DNA from: Chytridium lagenaria
Lineage: Eukaryota; Chytridiomycota; Chytridiomycetes; Chytridiales; Chytridiaceae
Reading direction: 5' to 3'
Length of the DNA: 64,000 bases
Assembly (NCBI GenBank): GCA_025449115.1
Contig: JAHLKC010000036.1
Coordinates: 124,001 to 188,000, forward strand
The translations under genes and the position numbers were made by a program. The notes under the pieces were generated by a model. That model was not told the DNA's origin. It saw only the letters and a list, made by a program, of their open reading frames with translations, and did no database searches. Below, piece after piece: positions 1-10,429 of this stretch. Position 1 is the stretch's first letter. Each line of letters starts with the position of its first letter.

Positions 1-1029
1 AGGAGGCGACGGTGACATCGTCACAGGTTGTTTCTACGCAGCGCCGGCCACAAGCCCCTACACCTCCACCTCCACCACCTCCACCACCAGCTCCTACACT
101 TCCAGCTCCACCCCCACCTCCATCCACTCAGTCCGTCGCAAGAACCGCGTCTGCAAATGCATCCAAGTCAACTCTTACCGTCCATACTATTCCGAGAAAA
201 ATACGTCCCCGCCCTTCCAGGTCTTCCAACACAACCACTCCCTTTCGTTGAAATCTCGACTGTTCCCACAAGCACAGTTTCACTTATTTCCGAACCTACC
301 ATTACCTTAAACCCTACCATCAACGCTAGCCCCACCACAAAGTCAAAGCCCACCATCGGTCCGCTACTAAGCAATGTCGCGTCTGCATGACAACAAGCAC
401 TTCTAAATTCTTAGCGCACCCCTATGAAGGAGGACAGAATTTATTGTGTATCTCGTGTTTTAGAAAGAAGCGGTGGCTTAAGGGTGGGGATCGGGGAAGG
501 AAGAATACGCCTACTTTGGTTACCTGTGGGAATGGGAGGAGGATTGGGGTTGTTAAACGACTGGAGAATAGAGAGAGTGTGGGGGAGTGGGCGGGGAAGT
601 AGACGGGGTTGTAGAATTTTACTCCGGAGACTTGTAGAATTGAATTGGGGAATGGTGGGGTGCCGAAGTGAATTATGGGTTGAAGTTTGCGGGGACGGCA
701 TATGCAGAGTGATTTAATTCACCTTTTTTATGTGCTCATTTTTTTTATCACCCTGGAATGACACTAATATTTATAAATTCTCTTCTTATTCTAGTCTTGT
801 GATGCAACACGAACCGAATTACACGCAATTGAGGCCTGAACATCGGATCACGATCAAGAAGATGGTGATGGGGTGGATGAAGCGGTATATGGAGGAGGAG
901 ATGATGGAGCGGTTTAAGGTTGCAATGACACCTGGTGTGAATCGGCGATATGTTCCTGCTAGCCTTGAGCAAAAGTTTTTGGATTGGGTGGAGGTGGAGG
1001 TAACGCCTAAAGCTGTGATGTTTGCTTGA
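1..1029 (+). CDS. 3' part of a proline-rich protein gene (partial)
   Basis: I do not recognise the product. The start lies outside the window. Bases 12-390 encode Pro/Ser/Thr-rich sequence, with runs of prolines between 70 and 120, and the best reading switches frame near 250, so there may be an indel or an intron. A likely last exon follows the acceptor ttctag at about 793. It reads MQHEPNYTQLRPEH and continues as a charged helical segment (EEEMMERF, FLDWVEVEV) to a TGA at 1027-1029. How bases 390-790 connect the two coding stretches is unclear. Low-complexity proline sequence followed by a compact charged end is seen in many cytoskeletal or signalling proteins, but no domain can be named. 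Confidence 0.35.
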
Positions 1030-2105
1030 AAGGTATGTTTACTTTTATTATTGTTTATCTGGGAAGGGGAGAGATACGTTTAGGTGATATCCTTTGTCTG
1101 ATGAAGGCACTGTTTAATTTTCTTTTCTTTGGCCATAAGATTATGTGTGTGTGGTCATTTACTTTGCTTTGTCTCGACGATTAGTTAGTACGGTACACCG
1201 TCTTTCTTTTTTTATTGAGACGGTATTTTTATCGTGAAATCTTTCTTTCTCTCTATCTGTTATATATATTAACCATTACATATGATGCTCCAGGTCTTTA
1301 AGGTGTTTATTCCACCTTAATTTCGCTTGTTTTTGATGGATGTTGCCATAAACACGGAATATTTCAAAATGACGCGTATAATTCTAATTTATGTAAATAT
1401 TTCATTCTTCAGTAAGTGTTGAAGTTGAAATGATTCAAAGTACAAAAATAGCCAAAGAAAGTTCTTTTATCGAAGAAACGAGAGAAGGAGGTAGTAAGGT
1501 AAATGATTGGCTGGATGAGTATACAACAATAACATTCTTTGCGTTCCAGACACCACCGTGTTCGAACGTTTCAAACTTTTTGTATCTTAATCCTTTTACG
1601 TAACCGTCCATTCATTTATTCATCCATCCATCCATCCATCCAATCTATCCACCCATTCATCTGTAGCCTTCTTCACTCTCCATACCCTTGCAAGTGAAAA
1701 ACCTTTCCCAACGAGCCACTGAAGAGTGACGCCACAGAGAGAAACTTAGCTGAGGTAAGCATTGTTCCTACCTCACAATACTGCGTAATGGTGGTATACA
1801 CAGAAAGGAGGGGGGCGAATGCGTTGTGCGCAGGGCTTCCTCTCAAATTTGCCCCCATTTTTTATCTTCCCCTTCTGGCAACAGAAAATTCCAACTCTCG
1901 TTTTCTTGCTTTTCAGTGTTGAGCCTAAGACGGAAACGAGCTCTTCCTCATTCCCTTGATCTTCACCACTGTCTACTGTTGCTTGCATCCGAGCTAGTTG
2001 CTAACATATCAATCACTCTTGCTACACTTTCTCTGGATCCCGCTGAACTGATCCAACATACCCACCAAACCCGCTACAGTCATTACTAAACGCAAAAACA
2101 AAACC
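1030..2105. other. Intergenic region upstream of the DUF1769 gene
   Basis: No supported gene. The stretch is AT-rich up to about 1500 and carries a CATC microsatellite at about 1613-1642. Short open frames on both strands (1673-2089) show no recognisable protein. It probably holds the 3' UTR of the first gene and the promoter of the next. Confidence 0.5.
1613..1642. repeat. CATC tetranucleotide microsatellite
   Basis: A short run of imperfect then perfect (CATC)n units in intergenic DNA. Confidence 0.8.
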
Positions 2106-3511
2106 ATGGACTACCTCTTTGGATCCTCTGGTCCCGCCTGGCAAGGCCGGAAGCTACGAGTGCGCATTGGAGCCTCCCTCTCTTCTCTTGAGACCTACAA
2201 TGTTAATGACGACAGTAACCCCCATTTCATTGATTCTCCATACTTTGTTGGAAACGTTGCTGTGAGGGTCAAGAACTTTGTTGGAGTGGTGCCAGAGGGT
2301 GTTTCGGCGCCGCTTGCTTCGACGGATTACTTTGGGACTCGTAGGAGGCTGTTTTCCATCCAGGTTCAGGGACGGTTCAAGCATGTAAGTCTTATTGCGA
2401 TCCTAGAAGGCTTGATGTTCTGTCCTGGTTTTTTTTATCGATTGAAGTGGCCGACTTTGAAGGAGGCACGTTAATTGAAGATAGATCTGGGAGGTTATCG
2501 ATCATACATGGGTGATCGTGGTCTCGATTGGATTTGAGTTGATATCGGGCTGTTCCCGTATCAGGTGGCTGAAGTATTGTAGAGCATATACCATTCCGGA
2601 AACGTCTTACCACACTCCCATAACTTTAGTGTTTATAACTTAATATTTACCATCATCTTTACCATTATATACAGGAACACACTGCCGACGATGTCGTCTT
2701 TGGTGCCGAATTCGAGAACAAGGTTTCCCCTCCTACTGGCGCCTGGCTCGCGGTCAAGTTTGCCAATTACATTGACCCCGCCCTCATTACGGACATGTAC
2801 TCTGACCGTCCCTGGCTCTTCAGCCCCATGCTCTGCTCCATGAACATTGTAAATGTTGTAAAGGCAGCTGCTCCTCTCTGGTGCCGCGCCTCTCCCTATC
2901 ACTCCTACGAACCCTCCCCTTCGCGCAGGCGGTAAAGAAGTGTCTGTGAGTGCAGCCAAGGCTGTGGCTTACAAGCCCGAGAGTATACTCGGTAAATGGG
3001 AGTGGGGAGGTGCTGTTGAGTTAAAGGAGGATAACTCGCTGTTGTGCCCTGATCCCTCGAAGATTGTGATTGCGGATGCGGATGGATCGGAAAACGGTGT
3101 GCCTTATAAGTCGGATGATATTGCGGAGAGAAGAAAATGGTTTAACAAGAAGGACAACAGACTTGCCACTTCCTTTACCCCTGACAACGTTTACAACCTT
3201 GAGGTTGGTTTTTTTATATTATTTTTGTTGGTTTCCATGTTCCGTTTGTTTTAAATTACCCATGTACTAATGCTTTCGCTGTCCTTTTCCTTACTCTTTA
3301 GATCTTTGCCCCCTTCATTGACTTCAACACTTTTGATCTCACCCTTGGTATCAACGTCAACCTTCTCCGCTACCTTAACGAGCAACCCATTCGTTTGATC
3401 TGCAAGTCCCACTCAAAGAACGTTCCCTTTTATGTCATCGAGTTCCTTCTTGCCGGTGACGGCCCCCTTCCTCCTCTGAAACCTGGAGAGGGGGAGGCTC
3501 CCGCCCACTAA
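2106..3511 (+). CDS. DUF1769 / UPF0590 family protein
   Basis: A fungal protein of the DUF1769 (UPF0590) family, whose biochemical role is unknown. Exons are 2106-2384, 2675 to about 3203 and 3302-3511. Their borders are GTAAGT/ACAG and GTTGGT/TTTAG, both phase 0. The order of conserved segments fits the family: an N-terminal LRVRIGASL strand, SPYFVGNVAVRVKNF, the FSIQVQGRFK block, the ENKVSPPTGAWLAVKFANYIDP block, the RPWLFSPMLCSMN block and a C-terminal beta-rich part ending in a Pro-rich tail. Between about 2850 and 2940 the frame changes: the segment after MNIVNVVKAAAPL must be read one base further on. A 19-nt intron (GTAAAT..GGCAG) would also fix the frame but is implausibly short, so a single-base indel is more likely. 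The ATG at 2106 is preceded by in-frame stops and an A-rich leader. Confidence 0.85.
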
Positions 3512-4060
3512 AGAATTACCAGACCAACCCGCTGGTTTCTCTTCTTCTACTTTTTTTAAGTTGCTCATAGGGCTCCTTTAATCTTCTTCAAATTATCTTT
3601 CTCCTTTGATTGCCATGTCTTGCCTATTTCAAAAAATCCCCAATGGTCTTTTACCTTACCACTTTCTCTACTCTCTCGTGCCTCGTCTTCTTTCCACCAT
3701 TTTTTTTTTTTTTATTGTTTTCTTCATTCCCTTGATGATACTCCCTACATTGGATTGCGTGTGTGTGTATGTGGAGGGTGCGTGGGAGGCTAAAAAAGGT
3801 ACCTGTTGATTGATGTCGGAGGTGAGATGTGTAGTGTTTATTGGAAGAGTCTGAATCTACGAAAAAGACACATGAATGCAGCTATTATTTTTTAAGCGTC
3901 AACGGATGTAACTTGATGGTACGAAATATTCAAAAGGAAAAACTCTCGGCAGGTTTAGTTATTTTGCAGCAGCAAGTCCAGCACTTTGCCATTAAAAGTA
4001 TGACACCTGCTGTTTCCAATCCAAGAGGCGACACCAAAACGTTTATCTACCACATTTTCT
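3512..4060. other. Intergenic region between convergent genes
   Basis: This is the 3' flanking DNA of the DUF1769 gene (+) and ISA2 (-). It contains T-rich tracts and no supported coding sequence. Confidence 0.5.
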
Positions 4061-4642
4061 TCACTCAGCCACTCCAAAAGACGTCTTGCAACCACACGAA
4101 GATGCCGCCTTTGGATTCCCAATGACTTGGAACGAGCTCCCAATAAGTTCCTGAACATACTGTAATGACGATCCAGCAATAAGGTCTAACGACACTGTAT
4201 CCACCACAACTTTTGCCCCGTTTTTTTCAAACACACTATTGAATTAGAGCGTCAGATGAAGAAATAAGATTCCACCCTTACATGTCATCTTCCAGCACCT
4301 CGTTTGTGAGTGTCATAACGTACTGATAGCCATGGCATCCGCCTGAATCAATTGCAACGCGGAGGAGTTGAGGGGTGGCTTGGCGGGAATTTATGAGGTT
4401 GAGTTGCTTGAAGGATTAGAATGTAAGTGCTAGAGTAAGTTTGTACCTTTGCGGCGCTGTCATCGACGATGATGGAGGAGGTTTTGGGTTCGGTTGTGTA
4501 ATAGCGTGATAAAGGTGTAGAGGTGCGGAGATAATGTGCGGAGTAGAGGGATGATGACGGCGATGATGTTAATGCTGATGTGATGGAGGATTGAGGTACG
4601 CTGCGAGGAAGTCGTCTTTGGATCGCGGGAGGAACGGTGCAT
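4061..4642 (-). CDS. ISA2: Mitochondrial iron-sulfur cluster assembly protein ISA2-like
   Basis: An A-type (HesB/IscA) Fe-S assembly protein. In eukaryotes ISA2 works with ISA1 in the mitochondrial matrix on [4Fe-4S] cluster formation. Reading the minus strand, exons are about 4642-4447, 4406-4282 and 4235-4061, with introns of 40 and 46 nt. The three family cysteines are visible: one in SGGCHGYQYVMTL and two in SSCGCKTSFG near the end. Between them lies VFEKNGAKVVVDTVSLDLIAG, the typical middle of the domain. The first exon supplies a Ser/Thr/Arg-rich leader that fits a mitochondrial presequence, followed by SSIIVDDSAAK. In the functional frame this exon has no ATG. The only nearby ATG (4642) is one frame away, so the 5' end needs an indel, an unseen short exon or a very short intron. 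The length (about 160 residues) is normal. Confidence 0.86.
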
Positions 4643-4935
4643 GGTTGAATGTTTGTAATAAGGTTTGTCCTTTTCGGTTTTCTTGCAATTTTTTAATTAT
4701 TGATTGGATAAAAAGACAAATTGAAGAGGTTTTTATTTAAGTAGAGGGGGAAAAAGTAAATAACAAAACACCAAGTAGAAGGTGCAGATGTTAAGTTAAA
4801 AAAGGAAGAACAGGATGGAAAAGAGAATAGACATCTTACAAGAAGAAAGGTAAGAAAGAAATAAAGAAAGAGTGCATGGCTCGTGACAAGAATTCATTTT
4901 CATGACGGCCATTGACACAGAAGGCCCTGCTTCCT

Positions 4936-6492
4936 CTACTTAAGGGGAGACGACGGAAGGGGCCTCACGATACGGCAATGCATCGTATCGATCATACGAA
5001 CTAGATGAAGGGAGTTAGCTGACTATAGAAAAAAAAGATATGGAAACGCCCACCTGTGTTGTAAACAGTCTTCGCCCATCCATCCACCTGCCACGATGCC
5101 TCTCGCATCTCCTTACGGACATGAAGGTTTCTATAAAAGGAGAAATTGTTATGATGAACATGTTCCATCATGAACGTAATAGAAGAATAAAAATAAACTC
5201 ACGGGTACGCCCACAGCTGTTCGAAACATTTAAACGATGGTATAATGAAAAAGGTGTTAGTTCATCACATAACCTTAAAAATATAAACCAGAAAGACGAC
5301 GGTGAAAGTGGTGACAATACTTACGTGATGAACATAGTTCAAGTCTCCAACTTGAGAAAACCACGCTCCAACCGGCTGGACAAACTGACGCCTAGCCTCA
5401 AGACCCTTTTTCCTTTAAACGAAAAATTATTAGTTTTGATACATGTATCATCACAAATTATCATTACTGCTGTCACAAAGAGAAGACCAAACCATTCATG
5501 CTCCCATTCTAACATCCTTCCAGGCTATATCCAAACACCCGAGAGCAATAAACAGAATTAGAGTCTTTCTAATAAGTTATCTTCAATTCAAAAACACACC
5601 TTCAAACGATAAGTCCTAAGCTCATAAATCCCATCCTGAAAAGACGGCGAACTACCTTCCCAAAAAGCAAACTCGAGCATAATTTGACTCTCCCTTGACC
5701 TCAACATCGGTCGTAAATCCTTCATAAACTTCTGATACATCTAATGAAAAAATCTTTAAGCTGCGGATCCTAGTCCTACTTCTCGTAATAAATAACACTC
5801 ACAGCATCCTTTGATAACTGCAGCGTGGATTCATCGTATCCCTGGTACTTGTTATACTCCCAAATATGAACTACATGGAAAGCAACACCGTCAGTAGAGA
5901 AACCCTAAACTAACAGAAGTCTACTCATCAACTTACGTGCTTGATCCAGAGGTCCTATTTCCGTCTTCCAGCTCCCATAAAGTCTCACCTTGAAATCCGG
6001 GTTCTCCGAAATCCTAGCATAATGCTCTGACCTGCCATTCCAAAAGAGTCAACCATCAGAACGCCTCAACATTCACCAACAGCAACTCACACAAGCCCAA
6101 CATAATCATCCCAAGCTTCGGGCTTCACATTATGCGCTACAAAATCCGTCAGTTCACTTAAAGTGGAGAATGGACTCACTCTGAAGTTTATGCACATACT
6201 TCCCCCTCGCCAACAGCTTTGAATGCGTCGTGTTCGCCTCAAGCTCTGCATGTTCGTCAAGTGCCGAGGGTGATCCATGGAGGAATGAGTTGACGAGTTG
6301 TTTGGCCTTGGACGCGGTTGTGGGGCCGACTCCTGCTGGGTTGCCTTCAACAGCTGCACTAGGGGGACCGTCGTGGATGATGAGAATCGGGGAGAGAAAA
6401 GGGGGGATGATGGGAGTCCTTGATTTAATAAGGGAGCCAGAAGGGTTGGTAACAGCCCCCAGCAGCCGATACAGGGACCGGGAAGGATTCAT
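4936..6492 (-). CDS. NIPSNAP family protein
   Basis: A NIPSNAP-domain protein. In animals NIPSNAP1/2 are mitochondrial proteins linked to mitophagy signalling; the enzymatic role, if any, is unknown. Ten exons can be followed on the minus strand: 6492-6180, 6136-6091, 6031-5937, 5870-5803, 5740-5600, 5524-5493, 5412-5325, 5216-5203, 5130-5054 and 5018-4936. All introns are GT-AG and the frame is kept throughout. The N-terminus is basic and Ser-rich, like a presequence. Family blocks occur in order: HSKLLARGKYVHKLQTHNVK, YGSWKTEIGPLDQA, HIWEYN, RESQIMLEFAFW, GIYELRTYRLKPG, GAWFSQVGDLNYVHHLWAY and CRIVRPLPSSPL. Exon 8 is only 14 nt. The Met at 6492 is the first ATG in frame. No indels are seen here, unlike in many neighbours. 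Confidence 0.92.
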
Positions 6493-6971
6493 TTTCGTTT
6501 GATGGGTCAATGCAATAGAACTTGGATGTTGGAAATGCTAGAAATAAATGACGGCGACGATGGTGCCGTTGAGGAAGACGGGACTGAACAATGATGGAAG
6601 GGAGTTTGTTACTCTTAATGTCCGTCGATCGTCGACTTTCAAATGGACTATGAAGAACACAAAGCTCGTGACCGAAGGTGTGGCAATTGGCTGTTTTCGT
6701 CTGCTTTGCCGCCTCCCAATAATGCCAGCACAAATAAAAATCAAAAAAAACCAACAAAACAATCGATTGCGTGTAGGAAAAGAGAGCGCGGCGTCTACGT
6801 AAATAAAATGCGCTCAAAACGAGTCTCTGTGATATATAAAAAAAAGGATTCATGGAGGGAAAAAGAACGCCTACAATAGCATCTATACCCTACTGTAACG
6901 CACAAGCAGTAAATAATTAAATCCCAATAAAGTCAAACAAGAAATTATAGAAAGCATGCGTATAAAGCCCC
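6493..6971. other. Intergenic region between NIPSNAP and the PPR gene
   Basis: Promoter side of the NIPSNAP gene and 3' flank of the PPR gene, both on the minus strand. Short open frames on both strands have no recognisable product. Confidence 0.45.
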
Positions 6972-9900
6972 TCACGTCCGAACTCCCACCCCACTATCAT
7001 GCGACACCAATATCCGCCCCTCCCCACCCCTAATGTGTCTCCTCACATCACTAACTTCTTCATCCTCTTCTACGTCAAGAATCGTATCCCCCGTTGCAGT
7101 CTGAGGCAGCACCACATATGCTCTTGTCTGAGCCATAGCATCACCCTCCAGCACCACTTCAAGACTTGAAGCTTTCATAGTCACAGGTTCGCTCTCATTT
7201 CCTGTCCCAACTTCAACATGAGTCATTCCGGCGTCGAGTGCAACCTGATCAGAAAGGGCCGCATCTTCATCCACCAAACACAAAAAAGGAGTCGGCGCCG
7301 ACGATGGTGCTGCAGGCCCCCCTGACTCCACACCTCCAGCTGCAGCCGCGGCCGCATCAATCTCCGCCTTCTTTCTGATGCGCCCTCATCAATAACGTGT
7401 ACGTAAACATATCCGCCCTAATCCCCTCTTCGTTCATCATACTATGCATCCCCCTCGCCCCGTCAGCATCTCCCACCTTCACATAAGCCGATATCATAGC
7501 ATTACAAAGCCTCGTATCCAGTTTAACCCCCCTTTTCAATGCCTCCTCCATCCACCTCTTAGCCTCCTTCACATCCCCATTCGCACCAAACGCCCTTATC
7601 AACATGTCAAACGTCCTCACATCTGGAATAATTCCTTGTGTCTTATTCTCTTCACTCTCCAACGCAACTTGCTGCGTAAGTGCTATCTCGTACTCCTCAA
7701 CCATAGCCGATAGATTACCAGACTGCGCAAAACATTTAATCAAAATGTTATGCGGCATCACAGGGCGATGCGTAACCACTCCTGCCTCTGAAGACCCATA
7801 CTGGTGCGCCTCCCTCACCCTAACAGCCTCTTTGGAGCTAATAGCAATTTTCCTCGCGCTTCTCAAGTCACCCGTAGAAGCATACCCTTGGATCAACGGT
7901 GCAAAAGTTGCATCATCAGGCCGAAGACCTCTCCTCAATAGCTCAGTGTAAGCATCAAGAGCCCCAATCATGTTCAATCGTTGGACATTAGCATGAATCA
8001 GGATATTAAATGTCACGAGCGTTGGGTCGAGTCCTGACTTAAGAAGCCGATCGTACCATGCCATAGCGCCTTCTTGGTCTCCAGCACGTACGTGGGCGGC
8101 GATAAGGGTATTATATGTGGTGACGGCGGGAGAACAGCGTGTCTCATCATGTCTTCGAACATGTGAGAGGCAGCGGAAAGGTCGCCTGAGAGCCCGTACC
8201 CATGGATAATAGTGTTGAAACGCCACAAGACCTCGACGGAGACCAAGGCGAGGGAAGGCGTCCAAAACAGTCATAGCACCAGACATATCGCCGTTTATAC
8301 AATGAGCGTTGAGGAGAGCGCACAATGTGACTTCGGTAATAGGAATGCCTGTGGTTTCCATGTCACGAAAAATCTCAATTGCCCTCTCCAACTCCCCAGC
8401 CTTGGCGTAACCATCCAGAAGGATCGTACTCAGAACTGAATCCCTTGGAATTTTCCTAGCATTCATGTCATTTAAGATCACCTCAGCGCGGTCAAGGTTG
8501 CCAGTAGCCATGACAGACTGTAAGTAGACACTATAACAAAAAATGTCAGGCTCCACACCACTCTGTGACATCGAGTCAAAGAGCCTCTCCACGTGGTTAT
8601 GCTTGCCGAGGCGAAGGTGGGCCTGCATTAACATATGGTAAAGAGCAACACCCGGCTCATACCCATGTTTCAACATGTCTGCAAACATCTTCGATGCTTC
8701 AGACAGCCCGAAGTCTGTTGCATGACGAAGCGGCTCTGGCGCAGAGTCAACCCCACCCGTTGTTGGTCTCTTATAGACCTTAAAGTTGAGATAGCCATAG
8801 ATCAAGGACTCAAAGACAGATCGGCTAGGCTTGGCACCGCCGCGGAAGATGGCATCAAAACACTTTCTGGCAGACTCTACATCCTTTCTCTTCAGATATC
8901 CACGAATCAGAAGGCTCCACGACTGGGTGTTCGGGGCAATGTTGTAGAGCTTCATGGAATCAATGAATTTGAGAGCCCCGTCCAAATCGTTTCTTGCAAT
9001 AAAAAGCTGTGAGAATAAAGTTACAGGTCCGAACGTTTCTGATAAACGCTCCTGGAAACCTGCATTCCTTATCCCCGCCCTCTTGCATATTAACGTAACG
9101 TATCTCGTGCTCACGAATCCATTTCTCCCCCTTCCTCGGCCCATATTGTCTACAATATAAATCCAACAAAAGGTTGTAGATCTCTGTGTTAGGACGAAAC
9201 CCTTGCCCTTCAATGTATTCTTCAACATCTCCGACGAAAGGTCGTATCCGTGATCCAACTCCCGATGCGCCCTCATCTGTGCAGCAAGAAGGTCCGAAAA
9301 CTTGCTAGACACGTTTACTGTCTGCAAATCCTGGATTACTCGTTGCGTATTGCTGACTCTAATAGACGGGGTTCTCCCTGCCTCCCTTGCCGCACAAAAA
9401 AGGGCCGCAACATCTCGCCGAGTAAACCCCTTCAGGAAAGTAGCATCAGAATTTGCGAGAAAAATGTAGCTATTCCAGATTTTTATAAGGAGAATGGAGC
9501 AATCCACAGTGAACCCTTGATTTCTCTCAATGCTTATGTTGTAATCTTGAATCAAAGCTTTAAGCACATCCTTCGTCACGTCTTGTGCCGCAAAGGAAGA
9601 CTGCCGTTGCGACATAGCATGAGGTGGGATATAGTCTGGGTCGACGGCTGGAAGGAATGTGCTGGAAGAGGTAGGGGAGTTTTCGCTGTTCTGTGCGTGA
9701 AGGCTTCGCGCGGAAAGCCGGGGAAACAGTGACAACATGTTGCCAGCAGCATGAACCTGTTGACGACGTGGTGCCCGCAAGGGGGCATGAAGCATGGTGG
9801 GAGAAAGGTCCCGGTCTCTCGTGAAATGAGCTCTCAGCATTGATCCTGCAAACGTGGTCTTTGCTCGAGACGGTGCATGGCGAAAGGCTGCCGGAAACGA

Positions 9901-10191
9901 GGCTGAAACCATGCGTTCTACGCCTCCAATGCTAGCGGTGAGACCAATGGCGGCATCCAATAATCCTGGTGTTCGTTCAGCGACATTCAGACTTGCAGAG
10001 GATGGATGGTCATTCCCTTCTCTTGAAGATCCGCTGTGTCTGGCTATGCTCCTCTTTGGTCCATGGGTATCGGTTTGCATAAACCATTTAAGAAACGTTG
10101 ACCAGTCATCGGCGCCTGAAGTCATGGCCTTACGACAGCTTGCGACGGATGCACCGAGGGAAGTGTCGGATGAAGAGGATGGGGTCGGCAT
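6972..10191 (-). CDS. Pentatricopeptide repeat (PPR) protein, probably mitochondrial
   Basis: A large PPR protein, a family that binds organellar RNA in processing, stability or translation. From about residue 350 on, 35-residue PPR motifs follow one another, for example NTQSWSLLIRGYLKRKDVES, GVALYHMLMQAHLRLGKH, VTTYNTLIAAHVRAGDQEG, VTFNILIHANVQR and RTFDMLIRAFGANGDVKEA. The N-terminal third is Ser/Arg-rich and could hold a mitochondrial presequence. The first in-frame ATG is at 10191, but the frame stays open upstream to about 10365. The reading frame is broken by about five single-base indels: about 9230-9280, 9008, 8222, 8138 and 7375. Two pairs compensate one another, and the sequence between them reads as good PPR only in the shifted frame. 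After the last shift an Ala-rich acidic tail of about 120 residues runs to the stop at 6972. The total is about 1,070 residues. Confidence 0.88.
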
Positions 10192-10429
10192 GTCAGAACG
10201 AGATGAGGCAGAAGGTCTCGACGGTCTCCGCCTGACTGAATTAGCAGGCGGTTGTGCAGTAGCAGCCTTGCAATGTATAGAGTTGGTTGAGCACGGCGGT
10301 GACCCGGCAGCCGTACGAACGCCTCGGGTATCATCACTCAATCGTCTTAAGGATGCTAGCAGAAAATGGAAATTTTATTTTTTTTTCTTTCGTTTTTGCG
10401 TTCTTGTTGGTAGTGATATCAGAAAGCGT

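Noticed and set aside
5040..5561. Plus-strand frame of 173 codons
   Set aside because: It lies antisense to NIPSNAP exons 6-9, whose minus-strand reading matches a known domain with correct splice sites.
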